Shown piece after piece: positions 16,849-26,175 of a stretch of DNA of 56,793 bases. A model generated the notes under the pieces. That model saw only the letters and a program-made list of their open reading frames with translations, did no database searches and was not told where the DNA came from. Numbering within the stretch: position 1 is the first letter of the stretch; every line of letters starts with the position of its first letter. The stretch lies in the NCBI GenBank assembly GCA_014896355.1, contig JADBKO010000106.1, positions 1 to 56,793 on the forward strand, given 5' to 3'. Made by a program: the position numbers and the translations under genes. The stretch comes from Bacillota bacterium. GTDB taxonomy: Bacteria > Bacillota > UBA5301 > Bu52.

Positions 16849-18437
16849 ATGTGGAACTTTTACAAGCCCTGAATGAGCTGGTCCATGACCGGGGAATTGA
16901 CAGGCAGGTGGTCCTGGATGCCATAGATGCCGCCATTCAGCAGGCATACAAGCGAAACTACGAATCCGATGGCGGAGCCCCCAACATCCGGGTGGAGCTG
17001 GATGACCATTCCGGACAGCTGCGGGTGTTCGTCCGCAAGAGCGTGGTGGAACAGCCGAGCAAGGGGAAAGCGGAGATCTCCCTGGAGGACGCCCGCCGTA
17101 TCAATCCCAATTACCAGCTGGGGGACACGGTGGAAGTGGAGATCGCCCCCCAGGAGTTGGGCCGGATTGCCGCCCAAAGCGCCAAGCAGGTGGTGGTTCA
17201 GCGCATCCGGGAGGCGGAACGCCAGCAGATCTACGAGGAGTTCGCCACCAAAGTGGACGACATTGTCAACGGCGCCGTGCAGCGCCGCGATCAGCGCAAC
17301 GTCTACGTGGATCTGGGGCGCATCGAAGGTGTTTTGCCGGCGAAGGAACAGATGCCGGGGGATCACTACCGGCAGGGAGACCGCATCAAGGCCTATGTCA
17401 CCGAAGTCAAGAAGACCCCGCGTGGGCCCATGGTGATGCTGTCCAGGACCCATCCCGGACTGCTGCGCCGGCTTTTTGAGCTGGAGGTTCCGGAAGTTTA
17501 CGAGGGCACCGTGGAGATCAAGGCCGTGGCTCGTGAACCGGGGCACCGCTCGAAGATCGCGGTCAGCAGCCGTGTGGAAGACGTGGACCCGGTGGGGGCC
17601 TGTGTCGGGCAGCGGGGCCGCCGGGTGCAGAGCGTGGTGGCGGAGCTGCGCGGCGAAAAAATCGATGTCGTGCAGTGGGAAGAAGACCCCGCCAAGTTTG
17701 TGGCCAATGCCTTGAGCCCCGCCCGCGTATCCGAGGTCTACCCCGACCCCACTCAGGGCGTGGCCCGGGTGCTGGTATCCGACACCCAGCTCTCCCTGGC
17801 CATCGGCAAGGAAGGGCAAAACGCCCGCCTGGCGGCCAAGCTCACGGGGTGGCGCATCGATATCAAGTCCGAGTCGCAGCGGGCTGAGCTGGAAGCCGCC
17901 TTGGAGGAGCAGAGGAAACGCGAGGCCGAGCTGGCCGAGGCCAGGAAGAAGGCTGCGGCGGCCCGGGCCGCCGCGCATGCTGAGGCGGCGGAGCCTGCGG
18001 TCAAGCCCGCAGAGGAGCCTGCCGCGGAAGGCGCGGCCCTGCCCACTCCGGGCCGGGAGGCTCCGGCCGCCGAAGTGCCGCAGCCGGCGCACACCGGCGT
18101 GCCGGCCGCCTCAGGCCAGGAGCCTGGGGCCCGGCCTGAACCGGCGGAGGCCGAGGCCGCTGGCCAGAAAGAAACGCTGCCAGTGGACGCCGATCTTCTG
18201 GACAGCCTCCTGGAGGAATTGCTTTCCCACGAGAAGCCGCAGGGCCCCGCCGGCCAACCCCAAGCGGAGGCGGGCAAGGGCCGGGAGCCCAAGGCTCCTG
18301 CGGCCAAGGGCAAGGCAAAGAAGGAAAAAACGGTGCTCAAAGGCTTGGATGCCCTGGAGCACTTAAAGGAAATCCTGCAGCCGGAGGAGAAAGAAGGCAA
18401 GCCTTCCGACGGCGGCGGCCCCGCAGAGAATCCGTGA
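16845..18437 (+). CDS. nusA: Transcription termination/antitermination factor NusA
   Basis: NusA binds RNA polymerase and nascent RNA, promoting pausing and intrinsic termination. The 530-residue protein carries the N-terminal polymerase-binding domain (residues 1-130), S1 domain ([19 protein letters not shown], about 138-200), and two KH domains ([39 protein letters not shown]). From residue 350 on it has a roughly 180-residue Ala/Glu/Pro-rich tail, unlike the short Firmicutes NusA. The start overlaps rimP by four bases. The weak hairpin in the operon leader is a natural target for NusA autoregulation. Confidence 0.96.
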   Translation: MNVELLQALNELVHDRGIDRQVVLDAIDAAIQQAYKRNYESDGGAPNIRVELDDHSGQLRVFVRKSVVEQPSKGKAEISLEDARRINPNYQLGDTVEVEIAPQELGRIAAQSAKQVVVQRIREAERQQIYEEFATKVDDIVNGAVQRRDQRNVYVDLGRIEGVLPAKEQMPGDHYRQGDRIKAYVTEVKKTPRGPMVMLSRTHPGLLRRLFELEVPEVYEGTVEIKAVAREPGHRSKIAVSSRVEDVDPVGACVGQRGRRVQSVVAELRGEKIDVVQWEEDPAKFVANALSPARVSEVYPDPTQGVARVLVSDTQLSLAIGKEGQNARLAAKLTGWRIDIKSESQRAELEAALEEQRKREAELAEARKKAAAARAAAHAEAAEPAVKPAEEPAAEGAALPTPGREAPAAEVPQPAHTGVPAASGQEPGARPEPAEAEAAGQKETLPVDADLLDSLLEELLSHEKPQGPAGQPQAEAGKGREPKAPAAKGKAKKEKTVLKGLDALEHLKEILQPEEKEGKPSDGGGPAENP

Positions 18438-18528
18438 GGCTGCGAGAGAGCGGGAAGATTCTGCGGCGCGCAGTGGGATCCGGCGGGACAGACAGCCATA
18501 GGGCTGACCAGGGGGCGAGGTGGTGGGG

Positions 18529-18837
18529 ATGCCGAAGGGGCCAGCGCCAAAACGGGTGCCGCAGCGGACGTGCACCGGGTGCCGGACCGTCCGGCCCAAG
18601 AAAGAGTTGCTGCGGGTGGTCCGGACCCCTTCCGGACAGCTGGAAGTGGATGTGACGGGGAAGAAGGCGGGGCGGGGCGCTTATCTTTGCCCGCGCCTGG
18701 AATGCCTGGAAAAGGCCTTCAAGAGCAAAAGCCTGGATCGGGCTTTGGAAGCGCCCCTGCCAGACGAAGTCAAAGAAAGGTTGCGGCAGTTAGTTCGTGA
18801 AGTGCAAGAGCGCCAATCCATCATCGCACAGCCATAA
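18529..18837 (+). CDS. rnpM: RNase P modulator RnpM (YlxR, DUF448)
   Basis: A 102-residue YlxR-family RNA-binding protein; in Bacillus the family member binds RNase P RNA and modulates its activity. Family motifs are all present: [20 protein letters not shown] near the start, then the Gly/Arg loop [10 protein letters not shown] and [15 protein letters not shown]. The ATG at 18529 was chosen; GTG codons at 18520 and 18523 are alternatives. It lies between nusA and ylxQ as in Bacillus. Confidence 0.9.
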   Translation: MPKGPAPKRVPQRTCTGCRTVRPKKELLRVVRTPSGQLEVDVTGKKAGRGAYLCPRLECLEKAFKSKSLDRALEAPLPDEVKERLRQLVREVQERQSIIAQP

Positions 18838-19198
18838 GCCGCTGCAGCGGGACCCACAGCGGGATTACCAGCGCCTCGGACTCGCTCAGCGGGCTGGTGC
18901 ACTGGCGGCAGGAAGCGAAGCAGTACGCCAGGCCATCCGGCGCCGGCAAGCTTGTCTGGTGATTTTGGCACAGGATCTCTCGCCGACGACCGCGCAAGCT
19001 TTCAGCCGACTGGCGGCGGCACAAGGCGTGCCTGTGCGGTCCATGGGCACCGCGCAGGAGTTGGGCCGGGCCATCGGCAAGCCGGCCAGGGGAGTGTTGG
19101 CGATTACGGATCCGCGTTTCGCTGTTTTTGTCGCAAGGGACCAGCGGACGGGCCGCGAGGGCGAGGATTTAACCGGGGGTGGTTCAATACATGGGTAA
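18797..19198 (+). CDS. L7Ae-family kink-turn RNA-binding protein YlxQ
   Basis: A 133-residue protein whose residues 24-115 match the L7Ae/L30e/YlxQ fold: [20 protein letters not shown], then [16 protein letters not shown] and [11 protein letters not shown]. Such proteins bind kink-turn RNA; the physiological target of YlxQ is not known. The only in-frame start is the GTG at 18797, which overlaps rnpM by 41 bases and gives a 23-residue basic extension rich in His/Ser/Gln. Its end overlaps infB. Position between rnpM and infB is the conserved one. Confidence 0.85.
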   Translation: MKCKSANPSSHSHKPLQRDPQRDYQRLGLAQRAGALAAGSEAVRQAIRRRQACLVILAQDLSPTTAQAFSRLAAAQGVPVRSMGTAQELGRAIGKPARGVLAITDPRFAVFVARDQRTGREGEDLTGGGSIHG

Positions 19199-22118
19199 AA
19201 CGAGAGTTTACGAGCTCGCACAGGAGCTGCAGTTGAATAACAAGGATCTGGTGCTCCTGCTGCAAAAAGTGGGGGCAGACGTGAAAAATCACATGAGTAC
19301 TGTGGATGACGCGCTGGCAGAGAGGCTGCGGGCCAGCGTTCAACAGCTGCGCCGCCGGCGGCAGATGGATCAAAATGGCCCGGCCTCGACTGCTGTTACG
19401 GCGCCTCCTGCGCCGGCGGAAGCCAGGCAGGCTCCTGCCCCGGCTCCTGCGGCCCGCAGCCAGGCGACGGTGTCCAAGGCCGAGGCGCCCGCTGCTCAAG
19501 GCCAAACTGCGGTCCAGGCCGGACCGGTGGCCACTGGCCGGCCGGCCGGCACCTCCACCTCCGGGCCGCCAGCGGCACCCGCAGCACCGGCGGCGCGGCC
19601 GTCTGCCTTCGGCCCCGTTTTGGCCCGCCCCGCCGCCACAGGGCACACAGCAGCGCCGGCGGCCAGGCCGGACCGGCGCCCGGGTGCCGCACCGACGGCC
19701 GAGCGCGGTGGCCGCGGCAGCGGACCGGCCGGCCGGGAGCCACAGCCCGGCCGGCGCCTGCCGGAACACGGGTATGAGGGGCGTAACGGAGAGCATTATG
19801 GGTCCCGGCCTGAACAGCGCTCCGGCGAGCGTTTCGGCCGCCAGGAGGGCCGGCCGGACGGGCAATTCCCGGGCCGTTCGGAGGGGCGCTCCGGCCGGTC
19901 GGAGGCTGCAGGGGCGCCGGCGACCAGCCACGCATATGGTTCCCGCGATATGCGGGCTCCGCGCCCGGAAGGCGGGGCAGGGTCCGGACGCGTCCGCGGC
20001 ATGGAACGCCCCCGGCCGGAACGGGGTGGAAGCTGGGCCGACCGACCCCCACGCCCGCCCAGGACGCGAGAGGGCGACGGGCCGTCCCGCAGTGCCCGCC
20101 CGGGAGGTGGGCCTGGTTTCGCCCGGCGGGGGCCCATGGCAGGCCCTGCCACGGCGGCCAAGCCTGAAGAGCGCCGCCGCCAACCGGAGCGCCGGCGGAC
20201 CACGCCCCGGGAATATGTGGACCGCAGCGAGCAGGAAGCTGAAGAACGGCTGCAGCGGCAGCAGCACCGGCGCCGCGGTCAGGTGGCTTACCTGGACCGC
20301 CGGCGTGCTGCGGCCAAAAAGGCTGCCAATCAGGCTGCCAGCCGCGAGGCTTTGATGAGGCGCGGTCCCATCACTCTGCCGCAGCAGCTCACTGTGAAGG
20401 ATCTGGCCTCGGCGTTGGGCATCGATGCACCGACGTTGATCAAGAAGCTCATGGAACTGGACGTGATGGCCACCATCAACCAGACTATCGACGGCGCCAC
20501 CGCCCAGGTGGTCGCCGCCGATCTTGGCTTCGAGACCCAACTGGCGGAGGCTCACGATCCAGAAACCGTCTACATGCAGGACGTGGAGGATCCGCCAGAG
20601 TCTCTGAAGCCGCGCCCGCCCGTCGTGACCATCATGGGCCACGTGGACCACGGCAAAACCACGCTCCTGGACGCCATCCGCGAATCCCGCGTGGCGGCCA
20701 GCGAGGCCGGCGGCATCACTCAGCACATCGGAGCCTATCAGGTGGACCTGAAGGGCAGGACCATCACTTTCCTGGATACACCGGGCCACGAGGCCTTTAC
20801 GGCCATGCGGGCGCGGGGGGCTCAGGTCACGGATATCGCCGTTTTGGTGGTGGCTGCGGACGACGGCGTCATGCCGCAGACTGTGGAAGCCATCAACCAC
20901 GCCAAGGCGGCCAATGTCCCCATCATCGTGGCCATAAACAAGATGGACCGGCCCGACGCCAACCCGGACCGGGTTAAGCAGGAACTGGCGGACCATGGCC
21001 TGATCCCGGAGGACTGGGGAGGGGACACCATTTGTGTGCCGGTATCGGCCCTCCGCAAGGAGGGGCTGGATGAGCTCCTGGAGATGATCCTGCTGGTGGC
21101 GGATATGCGGGAGCTCAAGGCCAATCCGGACCGCCCGGCGCGGGGTGTGGTCATCGAGGCCAAGCTGGACAAAGGCCGGGGTCCGGTGGCTACGGTCTTG
21201 GTACAAAAAGGCACGCTGCACCTGGGCGATGCGGTGGTCATCGGCACGGTGGCCGGTCGCGTGCGGGCCATGCTGGACTACCGGGGGCAGCCGGTAGAAG
21301 AGGCTTTTCCTTCCATGCCTGTGGAATTGGTGGGCCTGGCCGACGTGCCGCAGGCGGGGGATACTATGGCCGTCACCGATGATGAGAAGATCGCCCGGAT
21401 GGTGGCGAACGCCCGGCACCAGAAGCAGCGGGAAGAAATCATCAAGAAGACGGCCCGGGTGCGCCTGGAGGACGTGCTCAGCAAGATCAAGGAGGGGGAG
21501 GTGAAGTCCCTCAACGTGGTCCTCAAGGCCGATGTGCAAGGCTCGCTGGAAGCCCTGGGCCCCAGTCTGGAGCGGCTCAGCAACGACGAGGTGCGGGTCC
21601 GGGTGATTCACAGCGGTGTAGGGGCGGTTACCGAAAGTGATGTCATGCTGGCGGCAGCCTCCAACGCCATCATCATCGGATTCAACGTGCGGCCGGACGC
21701 TGCGGCCAAGCGGGTGGCGGAGCGCGAGAACGTGGACATCCGGTCCTACCGGATCATCTACGAGGCCATCGACGATGTAAAAGCGGCCATCAGCGGCATG
21801 CTGGCCCCCGAGCTGAAGGAGAGCACCATCGGCAAGGCCGAGGTGCGGGCGCTGTTCCGCATCCCGAAAGTGGGGGTCATCGCGGGTTGCTATGTCAACA
21901 GCGGAAAGATCACGCGCAACGCCTCTGTGCGGGTCCTGCGCGACAACGTGGTGGTGCACGAGGGCAAGGTGGCCTCGCTGCGTCACCTCAAGGACGACGT
22001 GCGCGAGGTCAGCGAAGGCTTCGAATGCGGCATCGGGCTGCAGAACTTCCAAGACCTCAAAGAGGGCGACGTCTTGGAGGCCTTCGTAGTGGAGGAAGTG
22101 CAGCGCGAGGCCGAGTGA
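19191..22118 (+). CDS. infB: Translation initiation factor IF-2
   Basis: IF-2 delivers fMet-tRNA to the 30S subunit and promotes 50S joining. The 975-residue protein begins with an IF2-N module ([20 protein letters not shown]), followed by a very long Pro/Arg/Gly-rich disordered region (about 60-370), a second IF2-N module ([20 protein letters not shown]), the GTPase domain from about 475 ([33 protein letters not shown]) and the C-terminal domains that bind the initiator tRNA. Start 19191 was preferred to the GTG at 19179 because family members begin [10 protein letters not shown]. It overlaps ylxQ by eight bases. Confidence 0.97.
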   Translation: MGKTRVYELAQELQLNNKDLVLLLQKVGADVKNHMSTVDDALAERLRASVQQLRRRRQMDQNGPASTAVTAPPAPAEARQAPAPAPAARSQATVSKAEAPAAQGQTAVQAGPVATGRPAGTSTSGPPAAPAAPAARPSAFGPVLARPAATGHTAAPAARPDRRPGAAPTAERGGRGSGPAGREPQPGRRLPEHGYEGRNGEHYGSRPEQRSGERFGRQEGRPDGQFPGRSEGRSGRSEAAGAPATSHAYGSRDMRAPRPEGGAGSGRVRGMERPRPERGGSWADRPPRPPRTREGDGPSRSARPGGGPGFARRGPMAGPATAAKPEERRRQPERRRTTPREYVDRSEQEAEERLQRQQHRRRGQVAYLDRRRAAAKKAANQAASREALMRRGPITLPQQLTVKDLASALGIDAPTLIKKLMELDVMATINQTIDGATAQVVAADLGFETQLAEAHDPETVYMQDVEDPPESLKPRPPVVTIMGHVDHGKTTLLDAIRESRVAASEAGGITQHIGAYQVDLKGRTITFLDTPGHEAFTAMRARGAQVTDIAVLVVAADDGVMPQTVEAINHAKAANVPIIVAINKMDRPDANPDRVKQELADHGLIPEDWGGDTICVPVSALRKEGLDELLEMILLVADMRELKANPDRPARGVVIEAKLDKGRGPVATVLVQKGTLHLGDAVVIGTVAGRVRAMLDYRGQPVEEAFPSMPVELVGLADVPQAGDTMAVTDDEKIARMVANARHQKQREEIIKKTARVRLEDVLSKIKEGEVKSLNVVLKADVQGSLEALGPSLERLSNDEVRVRVIHSGVGAVTESDVMLAAASNAIIIGFNVRPDAAAKRVAERENVDIRSYRIIYEAIDDVKAAISGMLAPELKESTIGKAEVRALFRIPKVGVIAGCYVNSGKITRNASVRVLRDNVVVHEGKVASLRHLKDDVREVSEGFECGIGLQNFQDLKEGDVLEAFVVEEVQREAE

Positions 22119-22204
22119 CGGGCTGAACGGCCGGGCCTGGCCAGCAGCTCGAGCGCCGGCAGGCCGGGAACAGAGGCCCTCGTGCCAGGTGGGGAGGAGC
22201 GGAG

Positions 22205-22564
22205 ATGGCGTCACCGGCTCGTATCCAGAGGCTGCAGGAGCAGCTGAAGGTGGAGATCAGCGACATCCTGCGCAAGGAGGTCAAGGACCCCCGGATCGGC
22301 TTTGTGAGTATTACGGGGGTGGAGATCTCCGGCGATCTGCGCCACGTGAAGGTTTTCGTCAGCGTCATGGGAGGCCCGGAGGAGCAGGCCCAGAGCATGG
22401 CCGGCCTGGAAGCAGCCACCGGTTTCATCCGCAGCGAAGTGGGCCAGCGCATCCGTCTGCGATACACCCCCGAGATCGTCTTCAAGCTGGACCAATCCAT
22501 CGAACGGGGGGCCAGGGTCATGGAGCTCCTGGATCATTTGAAGGAGGAGCATCGGGGAGGCTGA
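22205..22564 (+). CDS. rbfA: 30S ribosome-binding factor A
   Basis: RbfA is a KH-type cold-shock factor that matures the 5' end of 16S rRNA in the 30S neck. The 119-residue product is the usual length and has RIQRLQEQLKVEISDILRKE, VKDPRIGFVSITGVEISGDL, HVKVFVSVMG and RIRLRYTPEIVFKLDQSIE. Start follows GGGGAGGAG. It is placed directly after infB as expected. Confidence 0.95.
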   Translation: MASPARIQRLQEQLKVEISDILRKEVKDPRIGFVSITGVEISGDLRHVKVFVSVMGGPEEQAQSMAGLEAATGFIRSEVGQRIRLRYTPEIVFKLDQSIERGARVMELLDHLKEEHRGG

Positions 22565-22568
22565 ACAG

Positions 22569-23582
22569 GTGGACGTCATGGCGGACGCCAGCGGACTATC
22601 TCAGGTTGTGGCAGCCATCGACACACGGGACAATTTTCTCATCACCGCCCACATTCACCCGGATGGGGACAGTGTAGGTTCCATGCTGGCGCTGGCTTGG
22701 GCTTTGGAGCGGTTGGGAAAAAGGGTCCAGAGGGTCTTGGCAGAGCGGGTCCCCCTGTCCTGCCAAACCCTGCCCGGGGTGGAGAAGATCGCCAACCCCT
22801 CCATGTTTCCACCGGGCACGGTGTTTCCCAACGCCATCGTGCTGGATTGCGGAGACCTGGACCGCATCGGCAGCACCCAGCGGCTGTTTGGACCCAGCAC
22901 ATTCATCATCCTGGTAGACCACCATCTGAATCCCCGCTCCCTGGGACATGTGAGTTGGTTCCGGCCGGAGGCGGCCGCCACCGGCGAGATGGTGTACGAT
23001 CTGATCCAGGCTCTGGGCGTCCCTCTGAACCACACGGCCGCCACGTGCCTCTACACATCCATCCTGACGGACACCGGTGGCTTTCGTTACAGCAACACCA
23101 CGCCGCGCGTGGTGGAGATGGCGGCAGCGCTTCTCCGGCTAGGGGTGGACGGGCCGGAGGCTGCCCGGCAGGCTTTCGAAACCCGCTCGCTGGAGGCCAC
23201 GCGGTTACTGGCGGAGGTCCTGCGTACATTGCAGGTCAGCGCCGACGGCCGGTTGGCCTACCTGATCCTGACCCGGGAGATGCTGCGCAAGTACCACACC
23301 GACGCCAGCGAGACCGAGGGGTTCGTGAACTATGCCCGGGCCCTCGTGGGGGTGGAGATCGCGGCGCTGTTCCGTGAGGAGGAAGAGGACGGACGGCTGC
23401 AGGTGCGGGTGAGCCTGCGCTCGCGCGGTCACTTCAACGTGCATACGCTGGCTGCGGCGTTCGGCGGCGGCGGCCATGCCAAGGCTGCTGGTTGTACCCT
23501 GCCGGGCCCCCTGTCCGAGGCGGTGCCTCAGGTCCTGTCCAAAGCCGAGTCTTTGCTGAACGGTGGCGGGGTCTTTGACTAA
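22569..23582 (+). CDS. nrnA: DHH-family nanoRNase/pAp phosphatase
   Basis: NrnA degrades 2-5-mer RNAs and often hydrolyses pAp or cyclic-dinucleotide linear products. The 337-residue protein has the DHH metal sites THAIHPDGDSVGS-type (ITAHIHPDGDSVGSMLALAW), VLDCGDLDRIG, VDHHLNP and TDTGGFRYSNTTP, then the DHHA1 substrate domain with FGGGGHAKAAGC. The GTG at 22569, eight bases after GGGGAGG, is the likely start; an ATG at 22578 is possible. It lies between rbfA and truB, the standard Bacillota order. Confidence 0.93.
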   Translation: MDVMADASGLSQVVAAIDTRDNFLITAHIHPDGDSVGSMLALAWALERLGKRVQRVLAERVPLSCQTLPGVEKIANPSMFPPGTVFPNAIVLDCGDLDRIGSTQRLFGPSTFIILVDHHLNPRSLGHVSWFRPEAAATGEMVYDLIQALGVPLNHTAATCLYTSILTDTGGFRYSNTTPRVVEMAAALLRLGVDGPEAARQAFETRSLEATRLLAEVLRTLQVSADGRLAYLILTREMLRKYHTDASETEGFVNYARALVGVEIAALFREEEEDGRLQVRVSLRSRGHFNVHTLAAAFGGGGHAKAAGCTLPGPLSEAVPQVLSKAESLLNGGGVFD

Positions 23583-24564
23583 GTCCGGGGACGACCTTGG
23601 TCCGTTGGCAGCCGGCGGATGGCTTGGCATCCTCAAACCTCCCGGCATGACTTCCCACGACGTGGTGGCAGCGGTACGGCGCTGGCTGCCCCGGGGAGTG
23701 CGGGTGGGACACACGGGCACCCTGGATCCCGATGCCGCCGGAGTCCTCACTCTCCTGCTGGGAAAGGCCACGCGGCTGGCAGCTTACCTCGAGAATGAGG
23801 AGAAGGTTTACAGGGCGGAAATCACCTTCGGCTGGAGCACAGACAGCCAGGATTCGTCCGGTGAGCCCGTGGAGGTACGGCCTGAATGCTCAGTGGCTCT
23901 GCCGGAGGTTCTTCGGGCCATGCAGCGCTTCGTAGGAACCATCCAGCAGGTTCCCCCCATGGTATCGGCCCGCAGGTATGAGGGGCAGCACCTGTACGAG
24001 CTGGCCCGCCAGGGCCGGACCGTGCAACGCCAGGCCCGGGCTGTGCAAATCTATGCCTGGCGGCTGCTGGAGCCGCAAAACGCACCCCCATACCTGGGCT
24101 TTGGACAGCGGCTTCTGACGGAAGTGCGCTGCTCCCGGGGAACCTACGTACGCACCCTGTGTCACGACTTAGGCTCCCTGCTGGGCTGTCCGGCTCACTT
24201 GTCGCTTTTGTTGCGTGTACGCAGCGGGGCGGTATCGGTAGGAGACTGCTTCGCGCTAGCGGAAGTCCAGGCCGCCTGGAGAAGTGCCGCGCCCCTGCTT
24301 CAGGACGGGCCTCAGTCCGGTATGTGGCCCCTGATCCGCCCGCCTCAGGAGCTGTTCCCAGGCCTTCCCCGCCGGCGCTGTACTTCTCAGGAGACAGCGC
24401 GCATCGTGCATGGACAACCCCTGCCGATCCTCCGGCAAGACGCCTGTGGGCACGGGGACGAAAAGGCGAAGTACTGGGTGCTGCTGGGGCCGGACGGGCG
24501 GATGGTGGCGCTGGCGCAGCGCCGCGATACAGGCCTAATCTGGCCTGTGTGTGTCCTGGCCTAG
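23563..24564 (+). CDS. truB: tRNA pseudouridine synthase B
   Basis: TruB makes pseudouridine 55 in the T-loop of tRNAs. The 333-residue protein has LGILKPPGMTSHDVVAAVRR, the catalytic block VGHTGTLDPDAAGVLTLLLG (Asp is the nucleophile), KVYRAEITFGWSTDSQD and CSRGTYVRTLCHDLG. The last 90 residues are divergent and partly disordered before a PUA-like end. The start GTG at 23563 overlaps nrnA by 20 bases and lacks a clear ribosome-binding site, so coupling is likely and a TTG at 23575 is an alternative. Confidence 0.94.
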   Translation: MAGSLTKSGDDLGPLAAGGWLGILKPPGMTSHDVVAAVRRWLPRGVRVGHTGTLDPDAAGVLTLLLGKATRLAAYLENEEKVYRAEITFGWSTDSQDSSGEPVEVRPECSVALPEVLRAMQRFVGTIQQVPPMVSARRYEGQHLYELARQGRTVQRQARAVQIYAWRLLEPQNAPPYLGFGQRLLTEVRCSRGTYVRTLCHDLGSLLGCPAHLSLLLRVRSGAVSVGDCFALAEVQAAWRSAAPLLQDGPQSGMWPLIRPPQELFPGLPRRRCTSQETARIVHGQPLPILRQDACGHGDEKAKYWVLLGPDGRMVALAQRRDTGLIWPVCVLA

Positions 24565-24612
24565 GCTTACGGGCTGGGGATTTCACTGGCAAAGACGGGT
24601 GGGAGGCATCGC

Positions 24613-25623
24613 ATGGAAATTTGGTCCGGCCCGCTGGAAAATCTGCCTGCCAGCGGCGTCCTTCGCGGCCCATCTGCGGTGGCCCTTGGGACCTTCGACG
24701 GGGTCCACCTGGGGCACCAGAAACTGATCCGCGCCATGGTCGATTCCGCCCGCAGGGCCAACCTGCAGGCCGTGGTGTTCACCTTCGACCGGCACCCGTT
24801 GCAGGTTCTACGCCCGCAGTCTGCACCGCCCTCCCTGACGGACAACGAAGGTCGGGCCCGCCAGATCGCTCAGACGGGTGCCGATCTCCTGCTGGTATGC
24901 CCGTTCACGCCCGAGTTTGCGGCTTTGCCACCGGAGGCGTTTGTGCAAAAGATCCTGGGAGAGATGCTGCAGGCGCGGCAGGTGTGGGTGGGGTTCAACT
25001 TCACTTTTGGGCGCGGAGGCGCGGGAACCGCCGCCCAGCTGTTGCACCTGGCGGCGCCGCTGGGAATGGAAGTCCACGTGCTGCCTGCGGTGCGGGTGGG
25101 AGGGCAGGTGGTCTCTTCCTCCCTGATCCGTAAACTGCTCCTGGCGGGCCGGGTGGCCGAAGCCGCCCGCCTGTTGGGCCGCCCGTACTGTTTGTCCGGG
25201 AAGGTGGTGCGAGGCGAGGGGCGCGGCCGGCAGCTGGGGTTTCCTACGGCCAACCTGCAAATCGACCCCGGCCTTCTCTGGCCTGCAGATGGCGTGTATG
25301 CGGCCCGGGCAGGCCTGGCCGGTGCGGCGGAGGAGTACGGAGCCCTGGTTTCTATCGGAGACAAGCCCACGTTTGGCGGCCGCCAGAGGGTTCTGGAGGC
25401 GTATCTGATCGACTGGCAGGGCTCCTTGTACGGCAGCGAGCTGCGGGTGGAATTCCTGGAGTGGCTGCGTCCGCAAATCCGTTTTCCGGGAGCCGCGGCC
25501 CTGCGGGCCCAGATGGAGGAAGATCTGGCCAAAGTCCGCGGCCTTTTTCAGGAGGTCCGGTTTACACAGGCGGTGACATATGATACCATCAAGCAGGACC
25601 GCGATTCCATTTCGTCACCCTGA
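24613..25623 (+). CDS. ribF: Bifunctional riboflavin kinase/FAD synthetase
   Basis: RibF converts riboflavin to FMN and then FAD. The 336-residue protein has the adenylyltransferase domain first ([17 protein letters not shown], the HxGH-type motif, residues 23-39; [36 protein letters not shown]) and the flavokinase domain next ([43 protein letters not shown]). The C-terminus continues about 15 residues past the usual end. The start follows GGGAGG. Position between truB and rpsO is conserved; no FMN riboswitch is seen. Confidence 0.96.
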   Translation: MEIWSGPLENLPASGVLRGPSAVALGTFDGVHLGHQKLIRAMVDSARRANLQAVVFTFDRHPLQVLRPQSAPPSLTDNEGRARQIAQTGADLLLVCPFTPEFAALPPEAFVQKILGEMLQARQVWVGFNFTFGRGGAGTAAQLLHLAAPLGMEVHVLPAVRVGGQVVSSSLIRKLLLAGRVAEAARLLGRPYCLSGKVVRGEGRGRQLGFPTANLQIDPGLLWPADGVYAARAGLAGAAEEYGALVSIGDKPTFGGRQRVLEAYLIDWQGSLYGSELRVEFLEWLRPQIRFPGAAALRAQMEEDLAKVRGLFQEVRFTQAVTYDTIKQDRDSISSP

Positions 25624-25699
25624 CGGGGAGATCCGTTCCTCCGGCGTTCCCCCCGGTCAGCGGCAGGTACTGATTCGATGTGTAAGGAGGTTTTCATGC

Positions 25700-25969
25700 A
25701 TGTCCCTTTCCAGCGAAGCCAAGCAGGAGATCATCGAATCCTACAAACGGCACGACGGCGATACGGGTTCTCCTGAGGTGCAGATCGCGCTGCTCACCAC
25801 CCGCATCAACCAGTTGACGGAGCATTTGCGGATCCACAAGAAGGACCACCATTCCCGGCGGGGCCTCTACAAGATGATCGGGCAGCGGCGCGGCCTCTTG
25901 AACTATCTGGAACGCAAGGATATCGAGCGCTACCGGGAGCTCATCAACCGGCTGGGATTGCGCAAGTAG
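25700..25969 (+). CDS. rpsO: 30S ribosomal protein S15
   Basis: S15 binds the 16S rRNA central domain and forms an inter-subunit bridge. The product is 89 residues, exactly the family length, with [20 protein letters not shown] (residues 17-36), [19 protein letters not shown] and [17 protein letters not shown]. The start at 25700 is nine bases after AAGGAGG; the longer open frame from 25580 lies in ribF. A strong terminator follows, before pnp. Confidence 0.98.
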   Translation: MSLSSEAKQEIIESYKRHDGDTGSPEVQIALLTTRINQLTEHLRIHKKDHHSRRGLYKMIGQRRGLLNYLERKDIERYRELINRLGLRK

Positions 25970-25982
25970 CCCCGATTCCCAC

Positions 25983-26012
25983 AAAGAAGCGGCCACCCGC
26001 TTCTTTTCTTTT
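25983..26012 (+). terminator. Intrinsic terminator after rpsO
   Basis: A 10-bp stem (AAAGAAGCGG at 25983-25992 with CCGCTTCTTT at 25997-26006) and a 4-base loop is followed by TCTTTT. It closes the nusA-rpsO transcript. Confidence 0.85.
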
Positions 26013-26088
26013 GCCGCCGGAGCTTTCAGCTGGGCTGCGCCAGGCAGCGGCCGGTGGGGTATGTTCCGGGACGGAGGAGGAAACACTG

Positions 26089-26175
26089 TTGTACGTGTGG
26101 AATTGTAAGGATTTGACAGATTTACAAGTACAGGCCTTGGGAACGGGGGAATCGAACATCAATGGCTCACTATGA
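26089..26175 (+). CDS. Possible 28-codon leader peptide overlapping pnp
   Basis: A TTG at 26089 lies eight bases after GGAGGAGG (26073-26080), the best ribosome-binding site in the region, and opens a 28-codon frame (start [18 protein letters not shown]) that ends at 26175, inside the first codons of pnp. The pnp start itself has only a GGGGGA 11 bases away. The arrangement would couple pnp translation to this short frame. It could equally be chance; no homologue is known to me. Confidence 0.35.
   Translation: MYVWNCKDLTDLQVQALGTGESNINGSL

Noticed and set aside
19104-22214. A 1036-codon open frame antisense to infB, and similar long minus-strand frames opposite rpsB-tsf, polC and other genes
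   Set aside because: They mirror strong plus-strand genes in a high-GC genome, where antisense frames stay open by composition. They show no family motifs and no ribosome sites.
24565-24612. FMN riboswitch before ribF
   Set aside because: The gap is only 48 bases, too short, and none of the conserved aptamer sequence is seen.
26113-26118. TTGACA before pnp as a -35 box
   Set aside because: No acceptable -10 lies 16-18 bases downstream (CCTTGG/CTTGGG), and the bases fall within the short leader frame.
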